DNA from: UBA7328 sp965247965
GTDB lineage: Bacteria; Bacteroidota; Bacteroidia; Chitinophagales; Saprospiraceae
DNA length: 64,000 nt
Direction: 5' to 3'
NCBI GenBank assembly: GCA_965247965.1
Contig: OZ252053.1
Location: forward strand, 4,154,001-4,218,000
Below the pieces are notes generated by a model. The model did no database searches. It was not told the DNA's origin and worked only from the letters and a program-made list of their open reading frames with translations. Position 1 is the first letter of the stretch, and each line of letters starts with the position of its first letter. This document shows, piece after piece, positions 36,521-48,099 of the stretch. A program made the position numbers and the translations under genes.

Positions 36521-36566
36521 TCAGCCAGCAAAAATACGAAGTGCCACAAGTGCCGCAAATGCCATG
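36493..36566. repeat. Six-unit inverted iteron-like array
   Basis: Three 9-bp units in one orientation (TGGCACTTA 36493, TGGCACTAC 36502, AGGCACTTA 36511) and three inverted (AGTGCCACA 36540, AGTGCCGCA 36549, AATGCCATG 36558), separated by 20 nt. The two halves align as a 29-nt imperfect stem with 20 matched positions. The array spans the DUF3987 stop and lies just before the DUF6371 start. It could be a replication-protein binding site, an operator or an mRNA hairpin. Confidence 0.7.
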
Positions 36567-36582
36567 TGTCAATAGTTTAAAT

Positions 36583-37527
36583 ATGTCGGAGTATAGATAC
36601 CAGCTTGAGAAGTATTCTGGTATGAGTAGCCGCTATACTTGTCCAGCATGCCGAAAACCAAAGAGGTTCACTCGATACATTGATGTAGAATCAGGAAATC
36701 ATTTAGCCTCTCATGTTGGAAGGTGCGAACGCATAGATAATTGCGCATATCACTATACGCCAAAGGAATATTTTAGTGACTATAACATAAAACCGGAGCG
36801 AAGCAAGGATAGCCAGGCCGGGCGAAAATTTTTAACACAACAACAAGCCAAGACACAGAAACTCATCTCAGAGATTAAATATTCTGATGTCAAGGCTTCA
36901 ACTCTAGGGATGACGAACAGTACCCTTGTTCAATTTTTATATGGTGTGTTCGGAAAGACAAAAGTGGATCTAACAATCAGCGATTATTTAGTAGGTCAAT
37001 ATCGCATCTGGTCGTCAATATGTCCTGTCTTTTGGCAAATAGATAAAAAAGGCAAAATACGTACAGGCAAAGTGATTATGTATAACAAAAAAACAGGAAA
37101 ACGAGTGAAAAATCCTCGGACGTACATTAATTGGATGCATTCAGTGTTGAAATATAAGGACTATAATTTGAGTCAGTGCTTATATGGAGAGCATCTGCTC
37201 CATAAATATCCGCATAAGGTGATTGGTCTAGTCGAATCGGAAAAAACAGTTCTGATCTCTTCTATTTGTTTTGATGATTATTTGTGGATTGCGACAGGTG
37301 GCAAGGTCAATATGAAAGCCAGCAAATTTAAAGTGCTATCCGATAGAAAAGTCTGTTTGTTTCCTGATCTCAACGCATATGAAGAATGGTCCCAAAAAGC
37401 GAATGAACTTTCAGAGATCATACCGAACATTACCGTTTCTGATCTGTTGAAAAGGAAGGCAAGTACAGAGGATAGAGAGAAAGGGTTGGACTTGGCTGAT
37501 TATATTCTTGAAGCAAAAACCCCTTAA
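36583..37527 (+). CDS. DUF6371 toprim/zinc-ribbon primase-like protein
   Basis: 314 aa from the ATG at 36583; an upstream GTG at 36541 adds 14 residues encoded by the iteron array. The N-terminal zinc-ribbon reads YTCPACRKPKRFTRY…GRCERIDNCAYHYTP. The middle toprim-like part has VIGLVESEKTVLISSI (Glu) and VCLFPDLNAYEEW (Asp), fitting the acidic residues of toprim domains. Found next to DUF3987 genes in plasmid-like elements; the pair probably forms the replication module of the element. Confidence 0.82.
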   Translation: MSEYRYQLEKYSGMSSRYTCPACRKPKRFTRYIDVESGNHLASHVGRCERIDNCAYHYTPKEYFSDYNIKPERSKDSQAGRKFLTQQQAKTQKLISEIKYSDVKASTLGMTNSTLVQFLYGVFGKTKVDLTISDYLVGQYRIWSSICPVFWQIDKKGKIRTGKVIMYNKKTGKRVKNPRTYINWMHSVLKYKDYNLSQCLYGEHLLHKYPHKVIGLVESEKTVLISSICFDDYLWIATGGKVNMKASKFKVLSDRKVCLFPDLNAYEEWSQKANELSEIIPNITVSDLLKRKASTEDREKGLDLADYILEAKTP

Positions 37528-37830
37528 CCGCCCGCAATATAAAAGTGCATAGGAAACAACCATGCAAATGAAGAGCATTACAAATGCTACGTGACCCACC
37601 GCGCTTTTTCCATTTCTTCCTCTTTAGGAGTGTAAATGATATTCATTATTGATTTTGCTTTCTCCTTGATATTTATATAAATTTATTGAACACCTCTTTC
37701 TAATTTATCGATTGAAGTAGATGATTGTGTAGATTACGGTTGAAAACTGAGCCAGAATTCCAATTGAAAACTGAGCCAGTTATCATGGCAGATATGATGC
37801 ATAACCATCATATGTTTTGCACTATTAAAC

Positions 37831-39424
37831 ATGATAACTATGCTACAAAAACAAGATATTATTCTGCGCTATTTTGATCAGGGAATATCCCAACGAAAGA
37901 TCAGTAAGGATCTGGGATTATCGCGCAATACAGTCAAGAAGTATATTGATGAATATGAGAAGAATCGTTCTTTGCAGGACCGTTCTTCTAAAGGCATTTT
38001 GGATCCACCTCGGTACGATTGTTCTTCTCGTACCAAACGCAAACTTACCCAACAGATACGAACCAGGATAGATCAGTTTGTTAAAGATAATGAGCGCAAA
38101 CATTGTTCGGGTTTGGCCAAACAATGCATGCGGCGTATAGACATGCACGAGGCACTGATCGCCGATGGTTTTGAAATCAGCTATACTACGGTATGTGAAT
38201 ATGTAAAACAGCACTTGAGAAAAGGTCAGGAGATTTTCATACGCCAGCACATTGACCCAGGGCAAAACAGTGAGTTTGATTGGGCAGAAGTTAAATTGAC
38301 AATAGAGGGAAAACAGAAAAGATTGATGCTGGCTGTATTTACCAATGGGTACAGCAATTACCGATGGGCTCGTCTTTACTACCGCCAGGATACCGCGTGA
38401 CGCGGCACGAGTTATGATCAGTTTCTTGCACGCTCATGTACACTATCTGAGCCACATTGGTGGTGTGCCATCACAGATAGTGTACGACAATATGCGTACA
38501 GCAGTAGCAAGATTTACCATGCGAAATGCAGACCCGTCTACCGAACGGGCAGGTAAGAAACCTACAGATGATCTACTTAAAATCAGCACATACTATCAAT
38601 TTGATATTCGTTTTTGCAATGTGTATAGAGCCAATGAAAAGGGACGTGTAGAGCGAAGTGTTGAATATGTGCGCCGCAAAGCCTTTGCTCAAAATGATGA
38701 GTTTATCGACCTCGATTCGGCTAATCGACACCTGAAGCAAAAACTGATCAGACTTAACAATAGAAAATCAAAAGGTGAGTCTAAAACATTCGCTGAACGT
38801 GTGTGCGAGGAGAAAATTCATATGACAGTTCTGCCTGTTTCAGCCTATGATACCGCCCTGATCCAGACATTAAGAGTAGACAAGTATCACACCATCTCGG
38901 TTGATACCAATCACTATTCTATTCCTGAAAACTTGCGCGGCCCCATAGTGGATGTGAAAATTTACCCTTTGCACATTCACATTTATGATAAAAATGGCGA
39001 TGTAGTGGACATTCATCAGAGAAGACACTGTAAGTATCAATGGTTCATTAAAATAGAGCACTATCTGAAGACATTAGCCGTAAAGCCTGGTGCTTTGTCA
39101 AACAGCGAAGCCTTTCTTCAGGCTGATACCGATTTGATCGCACTTTACAAACAATATTTTTCAGATCAACCCAAGGTATTTATTGACGTGATTAGTTACG
39201 CCACCAAACATCATTTATCTACCTCAATAATAACCTCCGCAGTTGATCAATGTCTAAAAACTACTTTGAACTCTCCCCTGACCAGTGACAAAATCATCTT
39301 TATGGTACAAGCCCTGATGAAAAAGAAAAACGAGGCTCAGGCACTCACCATCCCGAGCCCTTTGACTGAACAGATAAGTCTTAATTGTGTAAAACAACTT
39401 CAAGACATACAGGCTATTTTTTAA
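37831..39424 (+). pseudogene. istA: IstA transposase, frameshifted by a 26-nt palindromic repeat
   Basis: The first part (190 aa) has the IstA helix-turn-helix (GISQRKISKDLGLSRNTVKKYI) and the start of the DDE domain (FDWAEVKLTIEG, FTNGYSNYRWARLYYRQDTA), then a stop at 38400. The second part, in another frame, resumes with SFLHAHVHYLSHIGGVPSQIVYDNMRTAVARF and has the final catalytic Glu region (YRANEKGRVERSVEYVRRKAF). The break coincides with a repeat at 38391-38416 that also occurs at 48000-48025. Removing the insert restores one IstA of about 520 aa. No active transposase is expected from this copy. Confidence 0.88.
38391..38416. repeat. 26-nt hairpin-plus-tail repeat inserted in istA
   Basis: TACCGCGTGACGCGGCACGA then GTTATG. 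A 5-bp stem CCGCG/CGCGG with loop TGA is followed by a CACGAGTTATG tail. The copy at 48000-48025 matches at 24 of 26 positions. Confidence 0.7.
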
Positions 39425-39443
39425 TTCGAATAAAATCTCAACA

Positions 39444-40202
39444 ATGCAAGCAAAAATGGAACAACAAATTGATTATTACTCACGTCTGCTTAGGCTGCCT
39501 GCATTCAGAACAGAGTACGCCGAACAGGCAAAAAGTGCTGCTAAAAGCAATCATTCTTTTGAACGCTACTTGCTCGATCTTATGATCACCGAATATGACG
39601 GGCGGCTCATCCGGAGAAAAAAACAGCGTATCCGAAGAGCCGGATTCCCGTATAAAAAACAAATCCACGATCTGATCAAATCTGAACTCCCCAATGATGC
39701 ACAAAACAAACTGGCTACTCTCGAACGTCTCGATTTTATAAAAGATGGACAAAATCTCATCCTGGCTGGTAATCCCGGTACCGGTAAAACACACATCGCT
39801 ATTGGCCTGGCCATCAAAGCCTGCACACTCGATTTCACTGTCTTGTTTACTGCCATTCCCAGGCTGATAACCCAAATCAACGAAGCCAGGTCTCACAAAA
39901 TGCTCCGTACCCTGGAATCTCGTTTTGAAAAATACGATCTGGTCGTGTGTGACGAGTTCGGTTATGTGTCCTTTGACAAAGAGGCTGCAGAATTACTTTT
40001 TACTCATCTTAGCCTCAGAGCTGGTAGAAAGTCAACCATTATCACAACCAACCTGAGTTTTGATCGGTGGACAGAAATATTTGGTGATGAAGTTCTCACT
40101 GCTGCCATAGTTGACCGACTCACCCATAAAGCCATCCTGGTCAACATGAATGGAAAATCCTTCAGAGTCAAAGAATCAGAAAAACTTAATCAACAACTTT
40201 AA
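39444..40202 (+). CDS. istB: IstB transposition helper ATPase
   Basis: 252 aa, full length. AAA+ ATPase with Walker A GNPGTGKTH, Walker B DLVVCDEFGYV and sensor 1 STIITTNLSF. It loads IstA at target DNA. It starts 17 nt after the istA stop. Intact, although the partner transposase is broken in this copy. Confidence 0.95.
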   Translation: MQAKMEQQIDYYSRLLRLPAFRTEYAEQAKSAAKSNHSFERYLLDLMITEYDGRLIRRKKQRIRRAGFPYKKQIHDLIKSELPNDAQNKLATLERLDFIKDGQNLILAGNPGTGKTHIAIGLAIKACTLDFTVLFTAIPRLITQINEARSHKMLRTLESRFEKYDLVVCDEFGYVSFDKEAAELLFTHLSLRAGRKSTIITTNLSFDRWTEIFGDEVLTAAIVDRLTHKAILVNMNGKSFRVKESEKLNQQL

Positions 40203-40315
40203 TTTCTCTCAAAAAATATTAATGGTTATTCTTTCATCAAAATGCATAACTTCGCCTCTCTCAACTGGCTCACTTTTCAACCGAATTCTGGCTCAGTTTT
40301 CAACCGTAATCTACA

Positions 40316-40806
40316 ATAAACGCATAAGACAGTGCATAGTGAGATTGAATGCGCCAAACCTGTGGAGACAGAGCCATACAGAATAATGCTGTTATTCCAA
40401 CATATTTTTGATTTAATCCATATTCTCTCAATATTAGGATAATGAATACGCCACCGATAAAAAATGACAATAGTGGAAGCAAATTCAAAATGAAGAGAAG
40501 GTAATCGGTGAGATCGATACTAAATGTCCTAAGGCTTTGTAAAAAGCCGACCACCGCGATTTGTGAATCTGCATAGATAGTCAAATCGCCGTACGGGTAC
40601 AGAAAGCCATCGAACTTGAGGTCGGACTGATATCTGTATTGATAAGCAAATGTATAATAGTTCTTCAGCCCGCCACCGCTCTGATCAAATTGAACATCAT
40701 TGAGATTCCAAAGTCTCGATCCAAGACTCACATAGAAAAAGAAGAACAAGCCCAGGAATAGTAGTAGACAATTGAGGATCAGGTCTCGGTATTGATTGCC
40801 CTTCAT
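40316..40806 (-). pseudogene. Membrane protein truncated by the IS21 right end
   Basis: From the ATG at 40806 (MKGNQYRDLILNCLLLF) the frame encodes a membrane protein with hydrophobic segments at about 9-26, 85-115 and 120-140 and a periplasmic loop (SRLWNLNDVQFDQSGGG). This is the pattern seen at the start of long multi-spanning glycosyltransferase-like proteins. It runs into the IS element after SHYALSYAF and stops a few codons inside. The C-terminal portion is not on the other side of the IS, so it has been deleted. The start overlaps the upstream stop (ATGA). Confidence 0.75.
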
Positions 40807-41006
40807 GATTTTTGAACGGACTCCAATTCTTCCCAATACTCCAATGCCCTACGCATCTGCGGTATGCATATGGAACCTCCAACTAGGTTTGCGATCATAA
40901 GGTTAAAAAATCGATTCAGTTGTTTGCGGTTGTGCGCAAATATGCGCTCATTCATTTTTTCGCGATAAGCATTGAATTCCTGAACCGATCTCTTTGAAGT
41001 ATTCAA
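40803..41006 (-). pseudogene. Carboxymuconolactone decarboxylase-like gene with internal in-frame deletion
   Basis: 67 aa. The N-terminal half, MNTSKRSVQEFNAYREKMNERI…LNRFFNL, and the C-terminal half, MIANLVGGSICIPQMRRALEYWEEL, match the two ends of CMD/AhpD-type proteins of about 115 aa. The middle, which should hold the CxxC active site (a C-D-D-C type motif), is absent and the join is in frame. Either a dead remnant or a shortened variant without redox Cys. It overlaps both neighbours by 4 nt. Confidence 0.65.
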
Positions 41007-41461
41007 AATTTAGAAGTATTTTTTTGTCTCCACAATGAGATTATCATTCTAAAAATAAGAGCTATACAAGATATAATAGCACTTGATCCAAAGAATATCA
41101 TTTCGGAACGAATATATTTTGAAAGTTGAAGTTGATGGGACGGAGTAAGTTTTGTCATAAGAGTTTGCAATCCCCTACCATCCATAAATTCCTGAAAATC
41201 AACAAAGTATCCAGACAAAGGCAGGAGTAAAAGTGGCATAGAAAACATCAATAATAGCTTTGACCACTTCCACTTTCTCATGAAAGAATATTCCAAAAAG
41301 AAAATAAAGCGAATGCACAAGCCAGCTACTATGATAAATAGTGAATTGGAAAAGTAAAAGGGATAGTCTGGACCAATGGTGTTATAAATTGGGTAAAGTA
41401 TGATCCCTAATATTACGAACAATAATGCAATCCAAATAATATCGAAAAGGATGAACTTCAT
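41003..41461 (-). CDS. Four-helix membrane protein of unknown function
   Basis: 152 aa with hydrophobic segments at about 5-27, 38-55, 68-88 and 118-142. No motif recognised. First gene of a three-gene ATGA-coupled set whose other two members are broken. It starts just past the rRNA operon terminator. Confidence 0.7.
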   Translation of the reverse strand: MKFILFDIIWIALLFVILGIILYPIYNTIGPDYPFYFSNSLFIIVAGLCIRFIFFLEYSFMRKWKWSKLLLMFSMPLLLLPLSGYFVDFQEFMDGRGLQTLMTKLTPSHQLQLSKYIRSEMIFFGSSAIISCIALIFRMIISLWRQKNTSKF

Positions 41462-41473
41462 ATGGGCATAAAC

Positions 41474-41503
41474 AAAAAAGCTCCCTAATTGATTTAGAGA
41501 GCT
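41474..41503 (-). terminator. rRNA operon terminator
   Basis: Ten-bp stem with one mismatch (41479-41488 with 41494-41503), loop of 5, followed on the minus strand by six T. It lies about 45 nt beyond the 3' end of 5S. A second hairpin (GTGCTTTTG 41510-41518 with CAAAAGCAC 41529-41537) precedes it. Confidence 0.85.
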
Positions 41504-41547
41504 TTCTTTGTGCTTTTGCTAAAACGAACAAAAGCACGATATAAAAA

Positions 41548-41655
41548 ATTGGCAGCGACCTACTCTCCCGCCTTAGCAGTACCATCGGCGCTGAAGGGCT
41601 TAACTTCTCTGTTCGGGATGGGAAGAGGTGGTTCCCCCTCGCTATAGCCACCATT
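41548..41655 (-). rRNA. 5S ribosomal RNA
   Basis: Minus-strand sequence runs TGGTGGCTATAGCGAGGGGG … CCCATCCCGAACAGAGAAGT … GGGAGAGTAGGTCGCTGCCA, with the terminal stem and loop-C core of 5S. Ends are estimated to within a few bases. Confidence 0.95.
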
Positions 41656-41947
41656 TAATCTTTAAGTTTAAGTCGAAGTACAAGTATGAAGTACAAACCG
41701 CGGCAGTGTATGCATACCAGAGAGCATTGATAATCATGTTAAACCGTTGGCCGTCAACCGTCAACCGTCTGCCGTAACAAAAAAGGTTGTAAGTGTAAAT
41801 TATCAGACGAGTACGGAGTAAAAAGGATGATTAGAAAGCTTACGGGTAATTAGTACTACTCGGCTTCAACTGTCACCAGTCTTCGACCTGTAGCCTATCA
41901 ACGTGGTCATCTTCCACGACCCTTAAATGAATACTCATCTTGAAGTT

Positions 41948-41980
<33 letters not shown>

Positions 41981-42148
41981 ATTCCGCACATAGCTACTCT
42001 GCGATGCACCTGGCGGCACAACAGATACACTAGAGGTGCGTCCAACTCGGTCCTCTCGTACTAGAGTCAGATCTCCTCAGTATTCTAACGCCCACAACAG
42101 ATAGAGACCGAACTGTCTTGCGACGTTCTGAACCCAGCTCGCGTGCCA

Positions 42149-42238
<90 letters not shown>

Positions 42239-42254
42239 ATGAGCTCTTGGGGGA

Positions 42255-42288
<34 letters not shown>

Positions 42289-42728
42289 TTTGAGCGATGG
42301 CCCTTCCATGCGGAACCACCGGATCACTTTAGCCTACTTTCGTACCTGATCGATCCGTCGATCTCTCAGTCAAGCACCCTTGTACTAATACGCTCTACGC
42401 ATGATTACCAACCATGCTGAGGGTACCTTTGCGAGCCTCCGTTACTTTTTAGGAGGCGACCACCCCAGTCAAACTACCCACCACACACTGTTTCCCGATA
42501 GCAATCGGGATTAGAACCAAAGTATAAGAAGGGTGGTATTTCAAGGATGACTCCAACCACGCTAGCGTGCAGCCTTCAAAGTCTCCCACCTATCCTACAC
42601 ATCTTATACCCTAGCCCAATGTGAAGCTGTAGTAAAGGTTCACGGGGTCTTTTCGTCCCGTTGCGGGTAATCGGCATCTTCACCGATACTTCAATTTCAC
42701 CGAGCTCGTGGCCGAGACAGTGCCCAGA

Positions 42729-43526
<798 letters not shown>

Positions 43527-43571
43527 TGGGGCTTCAGTCGATTGCTTCGCCGAAGCTAACAACCTTCCTTA

Positions 43572-43606
<35 letters not shown>

Positions 43607-44704
43607 TTCATCTTTCGATTTTGCAGAGTCCTGTGTTTTTGCTAAACAGTCGCCTGGGCCTTTTCACTGCGGCTCTAGAATAAACAGAGCGCCCCTTCTC
43701 CCGAAGTTACGGGGCCATTTTGCCTAGTTCCTTAGCCACGAATCACTCGAGCGCCTTAGGATACTCTCCTCGACTACCTGTGTCGGTTTACGGTACGAGC
43801 TGCAATACTTCGGCTTTTCTTGGAAGCACTTTCAACTACTCGTTTCAGGCAAAGCCATCCACTCAACGCACATTTCCGTCAGTACGTGTAGTCTACAATG
43901 CTCCGTCCCCTTTTTCGTGTATGCAGGTTCAGGAATATTAACCTGATTTCCATCGGCTTCGCCGTTCGGCTATACCTTAGGACCCGACTAACCCTGTTCT
44001 GATTAGCATAGAACAAGGAAACCTTAGTCTTACGGCGAATAGATTTTTCATCTATTTTATCGTTACTCATGCCTACATTTTCGTTTCCAGAAACTCCACG
44101 ACTTGCGTCCTGACCTAAGTCAGGAACCCTCACGGATTCGCTTCTGTGTCGCTGGAATGCTCCCCTACCACCCACGCCAAAGGCGTGGATCCATAGTTTC
44201 GGTGGAAAACTTGATGCCCGATTATTTTCCGCGCAGGAACGCTCGACTAGTGAGCTGTTACGCACTCTTTAAATGAATGGCTGCTTCCAAGCCAACATCC
44301 TAGCTGTCATAGCATTCCCACTTCGTTCAATCAACTTAGTTTTCACTTAGGGACCTTAACTGATGATCCGGGTTGTTTCCCTTTCGGACATGGACCTTAG
44401 CACCCATGCCCTCACTGCCGGTGCGATGTCATGGCATTCGGAGTTCATCAGGGGTTGGTAGGCGGTGAAGCCCCCTAGCCCAATTGGTAGCTCTACCTCC
44501 ATGACATCCTCTCCGACGCTGCACCTAAATGCATTTCGGGGAGTACGAGCTATTTCCGAGTTTGATTGGCCTTTCACCCCTACCCACAGGTCATCCAAAC
44601 ATTTTTCAACATGTAATGGTTCGGGCCTCCATTCCGATACTATCGGAACTTCACCCTGCCCATGGGTAGATCACTCGGTTTCGCGTCTACCTCCACTAGC
44701 TTGT

Positions 44705-44735
<31 letters not shown>

Positions 44736-44878
44736 TCGTACCTGAAGTACTTAAACTTGCTGATGAAGAGTAACTCGTAGGCTCATTATGCAAAAGGCAC
44801 GCCGTCATCCCGACAGAATCGTCGGGACTCCGACCGCTTGTAAGCATATGGTTTCAGGATCTTTTAACTCCCCTTCTT

Positions 44879-44924
<46 letters not shown>

Positions 44925-45342
44925 TCACAGGAGTATTTAGCCTTAGCAGATGGTGCTGCTATATTCAGACAGGGTTTCACCGGCCCCGCCCTACTCGCAT
45001 AATCATTATAATTTTTTTGTGTACAGGACTTTCACCTTCTGTGGTTAAACTTTCCAGAATATTCTACTAAAATTATAATGACTTTAGGGCTAATCCGCGT
45101 TCGCTCGCCACTACTTGCGGAATCACTATTGTTTTCTTTTCCTCCGGGTACTTAGATGTTTCAGTTCTCCGGGTTTGCGCTTTCGCTTCACGCCTTCAGC
45201 GTGAAAGGTTTCCCTATTCGGACATCTACGGATCAAAGCTCATTTGCAGCTCCCCGTAGCTTATCGCAGCTTATCACGTCCTTCGTCGCCTCTGTGAGCC
45301 TAGGCATTCCCCATATGCTCTTATTTGCTTTCTATAAAATTT

Positions 45343-45823
45343 TAATAATGAATGAAGTACATAAAGTATTTCATTGCCGTATAAATTAGAGTCATCCTAT
45401 CACTCGATTACTCGATTGATAATTTTACTACTTACAACCTATCAAAGAACTTTTGTGTCGAGTACTATCCATCAAAATTTCTTGAGCTATAAGAAATAAT
45501 GAATTGTGATAGTGCTGACATTATCTTTTAGAGAATCTTTTCTCTTTTTTTTTCAATTTAGCTTAGAACTCCTTTGCTCACTTTCTTGCCAAGTGGATTG
45601 TGTCCACCGAAGCCGTCCAAAGAACCAATCGAACTTACCAATTCGATATTTCGACTTGCCTTCCTTCGCATTTCGTTCCACTCAAAGCTACGGAGGGCGA
45701 AGGTGGAGGATATCGGAGTTCCCGATACTCCTTTGTCGGTCGGGATAAACTTCGCCTCCTTCTCTCCTTTTTATTTCAATCCACCCCTTGAATTTCAACT
45801 CTAAGTAATAAAATTCTTTTTCG
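45343..45823 (-). other. tRNA-Ala/23S spacer with partial tRNA-Ala duplication
   Basis: 480 nt without a gene. The 17-mer GTGGAGGATATCGGAGT at 45703-45719 is identical to the 3' acceptor/T-arm end of the tRNA-Ala gene (45823-45839). Nearby CTACGGAGGGCGAAGGTGGA (45689-45708) belongs to a palindrome family that reappears as TCCACCGTAGCC…GGCGAAGGTGGG after tRNA-Ala (about 45902-45927). The rest is AT-rich spacer expected to hold rRNA processing stems. Confidence 0.6.
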
Positions 45824-45897
45824 TGGAGGATATCGGAGTCGAACCGATGACCTCTAGAATGCAAATCTAGCGCTCTAGCCAGCTGAGCTAATCCCCC
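45824..45897 (-). tRNA. tRNA-Ala (TGC)
   Basis: Minus strand GGGGGATTAGCTCAGCTGGC; anticodon loop TTTGCAT with TGC; T-arm GGTTCGACTCC; acceptor stem closes ATCCTCC. 74 nt, no encoded CCA. Confidence 0.97.
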
Positions 45898-45993
45898 GTT
45901 GTCCACCGTAGCCTCGGCGAAGGTGGGCTTTTTCACTGCACTCGGCGGTTTTTTACCTCCAGTACACCTACGCTGAAGCTTCGGTGTAGGCAG

Positions 45994-46067
45994 TAGTCTC
46001 GGGCGGACTTGAACCGCCGACCCCTACATTATCAGTGTAGTGCTCTAACCAGCTGAGCTACGAGACT
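45994..46067 (-). tRNA. tRNA-Ile (GAT)
   Basis: Minus strand AGTCTCGTAGCTCAGCTGG; anticodon loop CTGATAA with GAT; T-arm GGTTCAAGTCC; acceptor CGAGACT. 74 nt, no encoded CCA. A near-perfect palindrome (CCTACGCTGAAGCTTCGGTG, 45968-45987) lies just downstream. Confidence 0.97.
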
Positions 46068-46193
46068 AAATAGTCTCATATATCAATAAAAAAGATTACA
46101 CATTTGTAATCTTCCAAAAAGTTGTTTTTTATAAAAAATAAATAACACGAAGGACGAGAAGAATGACGCAAAGTAAAGATCAAATGAATCTCT

Positions 46194-47708
<1,515 letters not shown>

Positions 47709-47841
47709 AATTCTTATGACGTTTGATCGTCGTTTCTTTAATTCAGTGATTGAACTTTACTAGCCTGAAAAATCAGGTTTGTCATTCTTCGTAATGCGTC
47801 CATTCGTGTCAAATATCTTTCCCCTTTTTTCAAAGGGATGG

Positions 47842-47874
47842 CAAAGATAGCATAACACAATTCACAATAGCAAA
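47842..47874 (-). promoter_or_regulatory. rRNA operon promoter
   Basis: On the minus strand a -33 TTTG (47871-47874) and a -7 TATCTTTG (47842-47849) are separated by 21 nt, close to the phylum consensus TTTG-N19-21-TAnnTTTG. It lies about 130 nt before the 16S gene. Confidence 0.65.
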
Positions 47875-47999
47875 ATTATTGAGAATTAATTTTTTCATAA
47901 TGAAATGAGTTATGGAAGTTGTTTAAAAACTATCTCATCGACTGCAAACAACACATTGATCCTGAATCTCTTAGCAATTTTCTCAACACGAGCTATGGC

Positions 48000-48025
48000 T
48001 ACCGTGTAACGCGGCACGAGTTATG
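48000..48025. repeat. Second copy of the hairpin-plus-tail repeat found in istA
   Basis: TACCGTGTAACGCGGCACGA then GTTATG; 24 of 26 positions match 38391-38416. One change falls in the stem yet keeps it paired (C:G becomes T:G), the other in the loop. It lies between rpsA and the 16S promoter. Confidence 0.7.
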
Positions 48026-48099
48026 CATTTCAAAAATTGCAAATTTCCCGATGAATCGGGAAAGTTATTCTCGCCAGACGACATAGTTTTTAAACAACT

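Larger units (their letters stand above)
37729..40315 (+). mobile_element. IS21-family insertion sequence with istA/istB
   Basis: Terminal inverted repeats are long and near-perfect: TGTAGATTACGGTTGAAAAC with following CTGAGCCAGAATTC at the left end, and the exact complement ending at 40315. Both ends carry a second copy of the TTGAAAACTGAGCCAG-type subrepeat, as is usual for IS21. Length 2587 bp. Flanking bases do not match (GATGATTG left, ATAAACGC right), so no target duplication is seen. The right end lies inside a truncated membrane-protein gene. istA is frameshifted and istB is intact. Confidence 0.92.

Noticed and set aside
40300..40316. Extending the truncated membrane protein to 40300 as a real C-terminus
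   Set aside because: The last codons are read from the IS21 terminal repeat, so they do not belong to the original gene.
45156..45389. Open frames inside the rRNA genes (for example 45156-45389, 42118-42420, 46779-46985, 47177-47437)
   Set aside because: They lie in conserved 23S or 16S sequence and carry no protein-family features; they are chance frames in structural RNA.
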